This document shows, one piece after another, positions 12,328-22,815 of a stretch of DNA of 64,000 bases. A model generated the notes under the pieces. That model had not been told where the DNA came from. It saw only the letters and a list, made by a program, of their open reading frames with translations, and searched no databases. The position numbers and the translations under genes are program-made. Positions within the stretch are counted from its first letter, which is position 1, and the number at the start of each line of letters is the position of its first letter. This DNA comes from Hemibagrus wyckioides (taxonomy: Eukaryota > Chordata > Actinopteri > Siluriformes > Bagridae): assembly GCF_019097595.1 (NCBI RefSeq), contig NC_080719.1, positions 15,459,501-15,523,500 on the forward strand, in the 5' to 3' direction.

Positions 12328-12345
12328 TGTGTGTGTGTGTGTGTG
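12328..12345. repeat. (TG)n microsatellite
   Basis: Short run of TG units. Confidence 0.8.
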
Positions 12346-13352
12346 ACAGCCTTAAATAATATTGATGAGATACCAGTACCTTATCCTTACAATATTTCTT
12401 CAAAAAGACAGCATAACGTAATCCTTTATTGCAAAACATTAAAATAAATATGCCGATATGTGTACAAAGGGCATCTTTTTTTTTCAGAGCTGATAAAGCA
12501 GGATTTAATGTTATAGCAGCTGGCTGCTAACAAACCATAAGTCATCCAGTGCTATAGTGTGCCATGATTTGTGCCATTTTTACTGTCTCCATTGTGTTTA
12601 GTCCAGCCCTAAAACACTCTCAGGTAAAAAAAAAGAAAGAAAAAAAAGTGCATTGTTCATAAATCGGCCCATTATTTACTACAAATTAAGACTGCATGGA
12701 TAATTTGGCACACAGGTAACATGAGCTGCCCTGAGGGCAACATGCTGTGGGAACACCTCATTAAGAGATATTCGCACCACATATTCTGTGATCATGATAA
12801 AATATTTAATCAATAATGAATTATTCAGTGCTCTGCGGTTACAGCGTCACGTAATTGTAGGGCAATTTACATAGGCAAGTAGCTGTCTAATTAATGATTT
12901 GAATAATTAATTAACAACTTCAGTCACACATCTGAAGGGAGATTATACGTTCAACTGACTTCTAAAGCATTCATATGGTCAATTTACATTTATCGGTGGG
13001 AAAAGAATGGGAGATAGCAACATATGAAGTAAAGATATAAATAATTACCCTCATTGTCTCAGCGTATGTTCAGTTGCATGCTCACTAGAGCACTGGAAGC
13101 AGAAAAGGCCAATGGGAACATTACATGTGTACTGAACATTGCGTATACTATTTATTATTGATTTTTTGCTGAAACTTTTTTGTGATTACATTACATTATA
13201 AACTTAGATTGAAAAAAAACTTTATTCAGATCTTAAATTAATAGAAAATGTAACTGTTAAATAATATTATTTATCTGCATTTTACAGTATTTTTTAAATC
13301 AACTGCATATGGTTATGTATAACACATTAATATAATTTATAATAACAAATTA

Positions 13353-14809
13353 GTATTTTATTGAACACAACATGTAAATATTGCAGGATGGAAAAAGTAT
13401 GTGAACCCCTAGGCTAATGACTTCTCCAAGAGCTAACTGGAGCCAGGAGTCAGCCAACCTGGAGTCCAATCAATGTGATGAGATTGGATGTGTTGGTTAA
13501 AGCTGCCCTGCCCTATAAAAAACACACACCAGTTTTGCGTTTGCTGTTCTCAAGAAGCACTGCCTGATGTGAACCATGCCTCGCACAAAAGAGCTCTCAG
13601 AAGACCTACGATCAAGAATTGTTGACTTGCATGAAGCTGAAAAGGGTTACAAAAGTATCTCTAGAAGCCTTGATGTTCATGTGTCCACGGTAAAACAGAC
13701 TGTCTACAAATGGAGAAAGTTCAGCTCTGTTGCTACTCTCCCTAGACGTGGTCGTCCTGTAAAGATGACTGCAAGAGCACAGCGCAGAATGCGCGATGAG
13801 GTGAAGAAGAATCCTAGAGTGTCAGCTAAAGACTTACAGAAATCTCTGGCACATGCTAACATTTTTGTTGACAAATCTACAATAAGTAAAACATTAAACA
13901 AGAATGGAGTTCATGGGAGGACACCAAGGAGGAAGCCACTGCTGTCCAAAAAAAACATTACAGCACGTTTGAAGTTCGCAAAAGAGCACCTGGATGTTCC
14001 ACAGCACTACTGGCAAAATATTCTGTGGACAGATGAAACCAAAATTGAGCTGTTTGGAAAGAACACACAATGCTATGTGTGGAGAAAAAAAGGCACAGCA
14101 CACCAACATCAAAACTTCATCCCAACTGTGAAATATGGTGGAGGGGGCATCATGGTTTGGGGCTGCTTTGCTGCCTCAGGGCCTGGACGGATTGCTGTCA
14201 TCGACGGAAAAATGAATTTTATCAAGACATTTTGCAGGAAAACTTAAGACCATCTGTCCGCCAACTGAAGCTCAACAGAGGATGGGTGATGCAACAGGAC
14301 CACGACCCAAAAGCATAGAAGTAAATCAACAACAGAATGGCTTCAACAGAAGAAAATACGCCTTCTGGAGTGGCCCAGTCAGAGTCCTGACCTCAACCCG
14401 ATTGAGATGCTGTGGCATGACCTCAAGAGAGCGATTCACACCAGACATCCCAAGAACATTGCTGCACTGAAACAGTTTTGTAAAGAGGAATGGTCCAAAA
14501 TTCCTCCTGACCGTAGTGCAGGTCTGATCTGCAACTACAGGAAACATTTGGTTGAGGTTATTGCTGCCAAGGGAGGATCAACCAGTTATTAAACCCAAAG
14601 GTTCACATACTTTTTCCACCCTGCACTGTGAATGTTTACATGTTGTGTTCAATAAAAACATGAAAACATATAATGTTTGTGCGGTGTTAGTTTAAGCAGA
14701 CTGTGTTTTTCTATTATTGTGACATAGATGAAGATCAGACATTTTTATGACCAATTTATGCAGAAATCCAAGTAATCCCAAAGGGTTCACATACTTTTTC
14801 TTGCAACTG
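13353..14809 (+). mobile_element. Tc1-like transposon, left outer end missing
   Basis: An inverted repeat flanks the transposase: the left arm (13356-13410, containing GGAAAAAGTATGTGAACCC) matches the reversed right arm at 14599-14658. On the right a second outer copy (AAGGGTTCACATACTTTTTC, then TTGCAACTG) ends at 14809 just before TA, as in Tc1 elements with paired repeats per end. The corresponding outer left copy is absent: the sequence at 13190-13350 does not match. Without that end the copy should not be mobile. It lies in ncan intron 7, opposite in sense to the gene. Confidence 0.88.
13576..14592 (+). pseudogene. Tc1-like transposase, two frameshifts
   Basis: Starts [20 protein letters not shown], with paired helix-turn-helix regions (about residues 1-110) and a GRP AT-hook-like motif in RRGRPVK (about 58-63). 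The catalytic DDE domain follows: first Asp in WTDET (residue 153), second Asp in QQDHDPK, and the final acidic residue (Glu) in NPIEMLW. The frame breaks near 14215, where MNF runs into EFYQDILQENL of another frame, probably after a small deletion. It breaks again near 14308-14313 (an extra A in CCCAAAAGC). The C-terminus is complete through GGSTSY. Few other lesions are present, so this copy is much younger than the others in the window. It is non-functional as it stands. Confidence 0.92.
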
Positions 14810-15814
14810 TATATATTATAATTTATATATATAACAATTTTTCTTTTCTCTAATTAATTAGTTCAGTTCCACTATACCCTTTTGCTGAGGATTTGTGTAA
14901 GCTCATTGGGTTAGCTTGTTTGTTAAGATCATGGTTTTCCCATCATGCCACCATTCTCAAGGTGACAAACACTATGTGATCATGGATACTGCTCTTGTCT
15001 CGTCTTCACTCCTGTTCTACCATTGATTTTTTTGCCTGATTGTTTTCACCTTCTCTATGTTTAGGTCTGGTTTGTTTCTCTGTTTATGTCTTCTCTCTCT
15101 CATTACCATAGTACACATTATTGTTGTCCAGTCAAAGCTAATGGCAACAGTTCTAAGCCTTTAGTACGGTAATATTTTTTGGTATAAACTCTTGTAAGAC
15201 ATTTGCTTTCCCTGGATTTTTTGGTGTTATGGATGATCCTTGATTTGCTGTAATTCTTCTCCTGTTGACTTGCCATGAGTTATAAGCCATAATTTGACGT
15301 ATCAGAATAAAAGTGTTGCTTTTATTACTTTCACAGAACCATCCTCTCTTGAGTGGCCATCAAATATGGTGACAGTTGCTGACCTTGTTCTACATTATGA
15401 ACTGTCTCCATCTGAGCTAAATGGCACACTGGAGTTCATTTGCTCCTTGTGACTACATGATCCAGTTTAGGGAAGCACATGTTCGAACAGTTTAACAAAA
15501 GTTGTTATTTGACTACAAATATTACAGTGTCACGATGTATTATTAATATTAGGCTTTGTTTAATCCTTTTGCTGTCAGATATTTGTGCATGCATCTTTCA
15601 GTCACAGTGCTGAAATGTCTTCATGTTTCATGTTATCTTCATTAAATATGAGTGAGGTGTTTTTTTTTTCTTTCATCGTACTTTTATATAATATTCTTTC
15701 TTATTTAAATTGGGCCTTCTGTTTAAAGATGTAAAATAAGTACACATTATCTTACAAAAGCTAAAAGTGTTTTTTTTTGTTATTTGTTTATGATGAGCAA
15801 AATGTGCTTCAGAG
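14810..15814. other. intron DNA, no feature seen
   Basis: AT-rich intronic sequence. I recognise nothing on either strand. Confidence 0.4.
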
Positions 15815-16095
15815 TCCTAATATAGATTTTTGCCTTACACCTGCAGGGTTGGGGGTTTGATTCCTGTCTACACCATGTGTGTGTGAAGTATGCATGTTCT
15901 CCCTGTGCCTCAGGGGTTTCCTCCAAATACTCTGGTTTCCTCCCCCAGTCCAAAGACATGCACCCTAGGGTGATTGGCATCTGTGTGTGTGTGTGTGTGT
16001 GTGTTTGCCCTGCTGGCATCATATCCAGGGTCAACCGTGCCTTGTGCACTGAGTCTCCTGAGGCCTCCAGGTTCCCCACTACCCAGAATGCATTG
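15815..16095 (+). repeat. DANA/HE1-like SINE fragment
   Basis: Contains the core shared by fish V-SINE-type repeats: GCATGTTCTCCCTGTG, GGTTTCCTCC, CAGTCCAAAGACATGCA and TGATTGGCATCTGTG, then TCCAGGGTCAACCGTGCCTT. A (TG)n tract at 15982-16004 lies inside it. The tRNA-like head is not obvious. Family assignment is from memory of the consensus. Confidence 0.65.
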
Positions 16096-17858
16096 ATGGA
16101 TAATTCAACAGATGTGTGCCTTTTATTCTAATAATTTTCTGTCCTTCTGACCTTTTTGTTTGGACCCCAAAGACAGACTTGATAAAAAGCAGCTCAGTCT
16201 CAGTAAGTGAAGTTTAAACTCTCCATTGTCTCTATTGAATTAAATGCAAAACTATACAAAAGATGAAAGTCAGACCCAGTGAAGGATGAAATAGCCACCA
16301 AAGCCCAATTTGCTTAAATGGCCCTTGCCTGAGAGAAAGCAAACTGAAGTAGCTCTCCCTGCAAACATTGTTTCAGAGAATTTCTAGCACTTCTTCACAC
16401 AGTGTATATGTATTCATGTGTGTTTATACACTCACACACATTGGATATAAAGACCACTCACACTCTTATTGGAAGAAACCTAGAATGCTCTGGCTGAACT
16501 GATGGCTTGGCTATGGTGCATTAATTAGATTCGGGTGTAAATAATTCATGTTGACTAAAGCTATATTCTTACCCAGAATTAAATTTTAATGTTCCCCATA
16601 GAATATATAGCTTGTAGGAGAGGGATAGCTGCATTGATGCGGCCTTAAATGGGAATATTGTCCCAAAATATTGTACCAATCACAGCATAATTCGGAAAGC
16701 ATTTAGATACCAATAGTTTCTATGACAGAAGATAATTTGCCACATTGGAGGGCTATAAGGTAAAAAAGGAAATGCAGAAATGCAGTAATAATGTAACCTC
16801 TCCAACCCCTCCCCTTCTCTCCCTAACTTGTTTAAGAATAAACTGGACTACATGCATGATGCTAAACATCCCTAACTTTACCTTTTTGAACGTATTTCTA
16901 AGGGTATGACCATTTAAGCCACAACCACCTCTGAAAGAAAGGCATTTTTAAGAGGCTGTTTATGAAAATTTGCATTTAAATACACATCGGAGAAAAAAAA
17001 AAACAGCTGGCTGCCAGCATGTACAATCTGTGCCTATTTATATCTATTCCTGCTAAGTGATGGCCATAGTCTGTTTTTAATGTCCAAAAATAAACTCAGT
17101 AGTCTTAATACTGCACACAGATGTCTATGTCCAATCATGCAAAATAGTGCACTACCTACCAGTATCAGCTATTATTTCACATCATTTAGTCTCTGTTCAA
17201 AAGGTTTTGCCATATGCAAAAAATTTAACCACTGCAGATGAGTTGAGGGAAGCTAAGTAGATGAGCAGAACTGGTGAAATGTTGAACCGAAGCTGAAAAA
17301 TGAGATACGCTGTATGTGTTCTCTCTTGAGAGTATCAGTTGCTTGCTTTGCTCAATTCCATTTCTTTTCTGCACTGTTCACTTCCCATGTGCATCCTAAA
17401 ATAAGGATTCCAGGAAAGAAAAAAAACGATATTCCTAATTGCATACTAGTAAATGATTTTTCATGTATCGTTATGCATAATGACATACTGTTTTGACCCA
17501 TTGTTAGTGCAGGAAGGTTTGCACGTTGTATTTAAATGACCTACTTAGAACTGAAATGGTCTGTTTGGACATTCTGCTGTGAAAACGTAGCAAGCTTCAG
17601 CACGTGAGCAGAAAGTAAGAAATGCTCACAAGCGGCACAACAGGAAAGTGATCACCCTATTGTCCAGTTATTGCAAGTTTGAACTGAATGAATAGTCCAA
17701 CAGAGCAAAAACTGGATGTGGGAGAAATGAGTAGATATATTCTCTCTAGGTGGGAGAAATGACATATACTCTCTCCCCATCATGGTGACAAGAACCACTT
17801 ATGGGAGTGTGCAAGTTCATGTATTCAGAAGAGGATGTACTTTCCTCTATATGTGTTA
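16096..17858. other. intron DNA, no feature seen
   Basis: AT-rich intronic sequence without a recognised repeat or exon. Confidence 0.4.
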
Positions 17859-18312
17859 GGCTGGCTACACACTAGACGATTTTATGTCTGATTTTGGGCC
17901 TGATTTGCTTCCTCCATTGATTGTGAGGATGTGGCCCGATTTGAGGCTTGTTGCAACTGATTACATGTCTAAATAATCCTCAAGTGTGTGGTGTCAGTAT
18001 GATTATTTTACTGCTCCTGATTGAGTCTGAGCAGAAACATGTTTGATATTCACGATTCCTGACCGAGAAGGCTCAGACAGAATACCCACAGTAGCCAACG
18101 AGAGCGAGCAGCCCGGGAAGCGTCACCAACCCAGATGTGTCTGAGAAATCTCTTGCCTGAAGAATCGCGAATGTGAAATCGTTACTATGATGTGTGCTTT
18201 TGGGGGATTATAATAATAAAAATTGGTTGAAACTATCCTCATGTCTGTGGTCTCCAACGTGTTTCGGTGAAGCTCGGTGAAGATTTGAAAATCATCTAGT
18301 GTGTAGCCAGCT
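17859..18312. mobile_element. PIF/Harbinger-type MITE with TTA target duplication
   Basis: The left end reads GGCTGGCTACACACTAGA followed by CGATTTT. The right end, reverse-complemented, reads AGCTGGCTACACACTAGA followed by TGATTTT. These are 25-base inverted repeats with two mismatches. TTA lies immediately outside both ends (17856-17858 and 18313-18315), the 3-bp TWA duplication typical of PIF/Harbinger elements. The 454-bp interior has no open frame of note, so it is non-autonomous. The well-preserved ends suggest fairly recent insertion. Confidence 0.75.
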
Positions 18313-18588
18313 TTATCGTGCCTTGTGATGCAGCAGTTTGAAAAGACAAAGACTCTGTCTTCACCCTCTGTAGGTCTTGCATGACAGGAAGTACTGACTG
18401 GTGGGTGAGAATTAGCCAAAACCCAATTATAGTCAAAATGGAGTTGTGACCAGTGAAAACGCCATAAAGAACTCCTAATTAATTACGAAATGTTAAAATT
18501 ATGTACAATAACATGACTACCCTAGCCCTATAATAACAGTAAAGCAACATATGCTGAGTTTATAGCAAATAAATCAGAGTATTCATAC

Positions 18589-19338
18589 CTCTGTATGCTG
18601 TTGGTTGTGAAACTGAAGGTTCCATGTGTAATTTGCTGGGATTCTTCAGCTCATTTACCGGTACTGATAGAACCACCTCTTTCTCCTGCTCTAAAAGTCC
18701 TTCTTCTGAATATAGTGTGGAGGGTTTAGTTGGCATATTCTCAGGCTCCAAGATTGCATTATCAATACTTCCTTTAGTGCCTCTAAGCTCACCCCCTGGC
18801 TTCACTCTGACTGTCTGGACTTCTTCTGATGTCTCCTTCAATATGCTTGACTCCACTGAAGGGGCCTCTGTCTCTGCATCACTTTTCCAGTATTTCCAGG
18901 GCCTCATGATGGAGTCAACAAAGTTATAGAGCATACCGTTGCTAGTTTGAGTATCTGTGGATGAGGGTGGCGTGGTCACTGACGGTTCAAGGGACAATCT
19001 GTGGTCCTCAGTCACCTCTCTTTCATCAGATTCCTCTCTTGCTGTACCCCCATTGAGCTCCAAAACAGGAGGAGATTGATCACTGGACACATGCATTTCC
19101 TGGCTCGCTGGCCTCTCTTTAGGACTGAGATGGATTACCACATGCTCTCCTGATATCTCAGAGGACTCGTTGTCTGCAATGGAATTAAACTCTTCCTTAT
19201 CCAGGTCTACCAGTCCAGTCCAGGTGGAAGGGTGAGGAAAGCCTCCATTCTCTTGGAGCTGTTCCCAGTCATCTGTGGAGTTTGAGGTTGAAGAAGTCTG
19301 TGAAGTCTGCACAAGTGCCATTGCTTCTGGCTGTTCCT
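18589..19338 (-). CDS. ncan: neurocan exon 7: first central (GAG-region) exon
   Basis: A 750-bp open exon (acceptor CTATTACAG, donor GTATGA) with phase 1 at both ends encodes residues about 358-607. Composition is Glu-, Ser-, Thr- and Pro-rich with no cysteine, typical of the extended lectican core. SSEISGEH near residue 420 is an acidic-flanked Ser-Gly and a candidate chondroitin sulfate site. One segment is unlike the rest: FVDSIMRPWKYWK (residues about 497-509) is hydrophobic and aromatic. Sequence here diverges fast between species, so the exon is assigned from its position, phase, open frame and composition, not from similarity. Confidence 0.85.
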
Positions 19339-19600
19339 CTGTAATAGACAAAGAGAGATGAGATGTAATCACCATTTTCTTTTCTGGCTTTTCTTAGCTT
19401 GAAAAAGTGGCATGCCGAAAAACAACCAAAATAACCATGATTATCCAAAAAAAAAGAAGCATAACAACAAAGGCAAAATTTAGACTGAAGTACCCTGCTT
19501 AGAATAATGGTACCAAATGAAAAAATAGCCAATTTAATGTGCCTGACACATTTGATAAGTGGTCTTTTGCTAGTGCTGAAATCAGTAAACTGATTTACAC

Positions 19601-19700
19601 TCACAGTCCAATTTAATAGGAACACATGTAAACAATTTCATTTATGCAATTATCCAATCAGCCACACAATGTATATACAAGTAAAGAACGTCAGCACAGT
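19601..19700 (+). repeat. terminal fragment of a Tc1-like element
   Basis: CACTCACAGTCCAATTTAAT, then GGAACACATGTA and TGCAATTATCCAATCAGCCA, match the start of the element seen more fully at 34390-34925. Only the end is present, inside the 498-bp intron between exons 6 and 7. Confidence 0.6.
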
Positions 19701-19836
19701 TGTTAATAATAATAAAGTGCACAGTGAGTGTAGTATTATAATAACTTGCATATGGTGAGAGTGAATTCTATTTGATCCCTTCAAGGGGAATCAGAATAAT
19801 CAAAATAACAAGTCGCTGATCCAGTTAGCAGCATAC

Positions 19837-20130
19837 CCCTGTAGCAGTAGGCATCGAAGAGGCTGGCAGTGTCAGGAAATCCAGTGCGGTTGGGGTTATG
19901 GTAGAGAGTGCGTACCCCTGGCTCATCGCCTCCACAGTTGCGCCGTGGTTGATTGATGGGGTAGCGCACGCTACCGTCAGCCAGCCAGCCTGGGTCACAG
20001 CGGTCCAGTCCTGCCTGCCAGGCCAGGTAAAGCTGCCCCACTGTGGCCAGCTGAGCACCCAATGTGTGACAGTGAGTGGAAGCTGTGGCCAGACTCAACT
20101 TATCTGGTACACTGGAATGAAACACTTCAC
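19837..20130 (-). CDS. ncan: neurocan exon 6: link module 2
   Basis: A 294-bp, phase 1-1 exon encodes the whole of link module 2 (residues about 260-357). It opens with [16 protein letters not shown] and contains [49 protein letters not shown] and FDAYCYR. The four link cysteines are STHC, DRC, RNC and AYC. Asn in NRTG is a likely N-glycan site. The acceptor is CTGTTTCAG. The donor is GTATGC after TAC AGG G, so exon 7 continues Tyr-Arg-Glu-Glu. The GGDEPGVRT and TGFP segments are the strongest pointers to neurocan or brevican rather than versican. Confidence 0.94.
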
Positions 20131-20440
20131 CTGAAACAGAGAGGAGAGTAAGAGCAATGAGTCACTATCGATAATAAAGAAAAAAGAGAAAAGACTGACT
20201 GGACATTGGCATAAAAACAGAATATTGTCCTTAAGGTGAAATTTGAGCCCCAGTATTTTCCAGTAGAAAAGTATGCTCATAAAAACGTTTAAAACCTTTT
20301 ACATTTTGCTTCTTGGTGTTCAAATGAAACAACTCATAAGATATTTTTAGACATAAACATGTTCTTCTCTTTGTTCAAAACACCTCAGTGATAAATGTGA
20401 GATGAAAAGTGACCAAGGGTGTTAATATTATTTCAAAAGT

Positions 20441-21914
20441 TACAATGGATCTAATTTGTTAAAAATTACAATGTAACAAAGTTATATAATATCAGTACAT
20501 TTTCATCTTATATATAAAAATTACAACCTTTACAATGCCACTGAAAACATAACTGACATATTTCACAGAAAAAAAAACTTAATTGCACAGCACTGAGTTG
20601 CAGATTTTATTACAACATATGGTCCGTTGGGATAAGTCTACAAGCTTGGCACATCTTTACTTATTTCTGAACTCTTCTTTGCAAAAATGTTCCAAATCTG
20701 TCAAATAGCAAGGGCATCTCCTTGTGCACGTCCCTCCTTGCCACCCCACAGATTTTATATCAGATTCAGGTCCTGACTCTGGCTGGGCCATTCCAAAACA
20801 TTAATCTTTTTTTGCGGAACCCATTTTTTGTTTGGATGTGAGCTTTGGATCAATGTCATGCTGAAACCTGAAAGCTGTCTTCATCCTTAGCTTTATAGCA
20901 GATGCCAGAATGTTCTGTGCCAAAATTTACAGGTACTGGGAGCTATTCATAATTTCCTCCATTTTCACTACAGCCTGTGTTCCAGCTGAAGAAAAGCAGC
21001 CCCAAAGCATGCATGATGCTGCAACCACCATGCTTCACCATGGGGTATGCCGTTCTTTTGCTAATGTACTGTGCTGCTTTTGTGCCAAATATACCTTTTA
21101 CAATTATAGCCAAAGTTCATATTTTTCAACCACAAAACATTTTTCCAAATGGTTTTGAGAGGCTGGAGGTATGTTTAGCCAGTGTTGGATGTTTTTTTTC
21201 CATCAGAAATGGCTTGCATCTTGCCACCCTGGCCCATAGTCCAGTTAAATGAAGAATATGGGAGATATCTGTCACATGTAGGGAGCAACCAGTAATTGCC
21301 AGAATGCTGCAGCTTGTTTAATGTTAAAGCATCCTGAGAGCCTCTCTTACCAGCTTTCTCTTTGTCTTCTCATTAGTTTTGAAGTGAATGTCCTGTTCTT
21401 GGTAATATTACTGTTCAGCCATATTTTCTTCACTTGTTGATGACTGTCTTCACAGTGTTCCATGGTATATCAAAAGCCATGAAAGTCGTTTTTTTTTATA
21501 TTGGAACTATTTCTCCTGAGCAATAACTCTGAACAATGAGATCCTGTTGGTGCTTTATAAGCTTTTTTGTGGCCCATGGCTCTTGCAGTATGATGCAACC
21601 AGTATGTCAGAAAAATCCTCCAAGAACCATTTAGATTTATTTGGAGTTAAGAGTTTGATGACCGGTTGATTTTGAACACAGAAACACACCCAGTTACAAA
21701 ATGGTGCGTACACTTATGCAATTAGGTTTTTCTAGGGTTTTTTTTTTGTTCATTTTTATATTTTTTCTCTGAAATGTGTCATTTTGGTTTTCATTGGCAT
21801 TGTAAAGGTTGTAATTTTTCATTAAAATCAGGCAGTTTATTTTGATTTATCTGTTTAATTTTTTTTATCATCTGCTGTTTAACAGGGGTGTATAGAATTT
21901 TTATGTCCATTGTA
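20441..21914 (-). mobile_element. old Tc1-like element, transposase on minus strand
   Basis: The ends are TACAATGGA (20441) and TCCATTGTA (21914), inverted relative to each other. Inner arms also pair: AAAATTACAACCTTTACAAT near 20515 reappears inverted near 21805-21825. Minus-strand frames show degraded transposase pieces, for example VKHGG near 21045 and a WPSQS-like region near 20780, with many stops. It fills most of ncan intron 5, in the same sense as the gene. Confidence 0.78.
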
Positions 21915-22395
21915 TATAGGTTCAGTTCTTAGTGAAGGGACACTTGCTTTTCAAATATTTTGACACAATTTATTCACATTATTAAAGTCGATTAAAGTTA
22001 AACTTGATTAAAGTTAAATCTCTAAATAATCCATTAAGGTGGACAGGCTTTTGCCCCATGGAATACTAAAATGAAATAGCGGTATTTTATTCTATTCAGC
22101 GTAGAGATTTGTAGTAAGTATTTTCTGGTGGAAATAATCCATGGATCATGCAGTATATGCACCTGTGAGTAGGGCAATCTTGTTCAAATGTACCCATTCA
22201 GGCATGAATGGTGGAGCAGAGCAGAAAAGATGGTGACCTAGTTTGACGCACAGTACAAGCAGCTGGGACAGAAGCAGGTGCATGAAACGTGTGTGTCTGG
22301 GTCATGACTCACATTTGTTCCTCAGAGAAGAGACTTAAAGAAATGGTTTAACAATGACTGTACATGACTAAACTACCCCTGATGACCTATCATAC

Positions 22396-22523
22396 CTTTG
22401 AGGCTCTCCGCAAAGCAGTACACATCAAACAGCTCATCAGTGTCGCGATTGCCGTAGTTTCTCACACCAGGTGAGTCTTCCCGGTCACCAAAACAGCCAG
22501 GCCGTGGAGATTGGATGGGATAC
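22396..22523 (-). CDS. ncan: neurocan exon 5: link module 1, second half
   Basis: This 128-bp exon enters in phase 2 after CTCCACAG and leaves in phase 1 at GTATGA. It encodes YPIQSPRPGCFGD, SPGVRNYG and LFDVYCFAESLK, supplying the third and fourth cysteines of link module 1. Together exons 4 and 5 give one complete link domain of about 101 residues (159-259). The junction codon AG|G restores Arg in the sequence TVRYPIQ, confirming the splice assignment. The intron separating it from exon 4 is only 117 bp. Confidence 0.93.
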
Positions 22524-22640
22524 CTGTGGAGAGGACCAAATAAAATAAAAGAACTTCCAATTGAAGGAAACATTAAGAGACAATCATGAGCAGTGTCACT
22601 GTACGGAAGCGGAGCCAGTTTAATAATCTCTTAACCTCAC
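22524..22640 (-). other. 117-bp intron inside link module 1
   Basis: Bounded by GTGAGG and CTCTCCACAG. It splits the link-1 domain in phase 2, as in other lecticans. No feature is seen inside. Confidence 0.85.
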
Positions 22641-22815
22641 CTTACAGTCTGGTCAGAGAGCCAGCCTGCATCACAGTTATCATATCCATCATCAAAAGTA
22701 GCCTGCAGCTGCCCAGGTGTTGCAATCACCGCAGAGTTTTCTACACATGCCTTCTTAGCTTCAGCAAATGACAAGGCGTAGCGGTCATGAGGCGCTCGGT
22801 AGTGAAAGACCGTAC
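22641..22815 (-). CDS. ncan: neurocan exon 4: link module 1, first half
   Basis: This is a 175-bp exon, the size I recall for this exon in other lecticans. It starts in phase 1 after TTCACAG and ends in phase 2 (GTA AG) at donor GTGAGG. It encodes [16 protein letters not shown], then [15 protein letters not shown], and ends [14 protein letters not shown]. The two cysteines belong to link (PTR/Xlink) module 1, which binds hyaluronan in the extracellular matrix. The first codon is completed by the last base of the Ig exon (Gly). The link fold continues in exon 5 after a very short intron. Confidence 0.93.

Larger units (their letters stand above)
11858..18588 (-). other. ncan intron 7
   Basis: 6.7 kb intron between the two central exons, bounded by donor GTATGA (18588) and acceptor TTCCTGCAG. 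It carries a Tc1-like element, a PIF/Harbinger-type MITE, a SINE-like repeat and (TG)n tracts. The rest is AT-rich. The part at 12690-12960 has homeodomain-like TAATTA motifs and is a candidate regulatory stretch. Confidence 0.7.

Noticed and set aside
22586..22771. Plus-strand frames opposite the link-module exons.
   Set aside because: Antisense shadows of strongly conserved coding exons.
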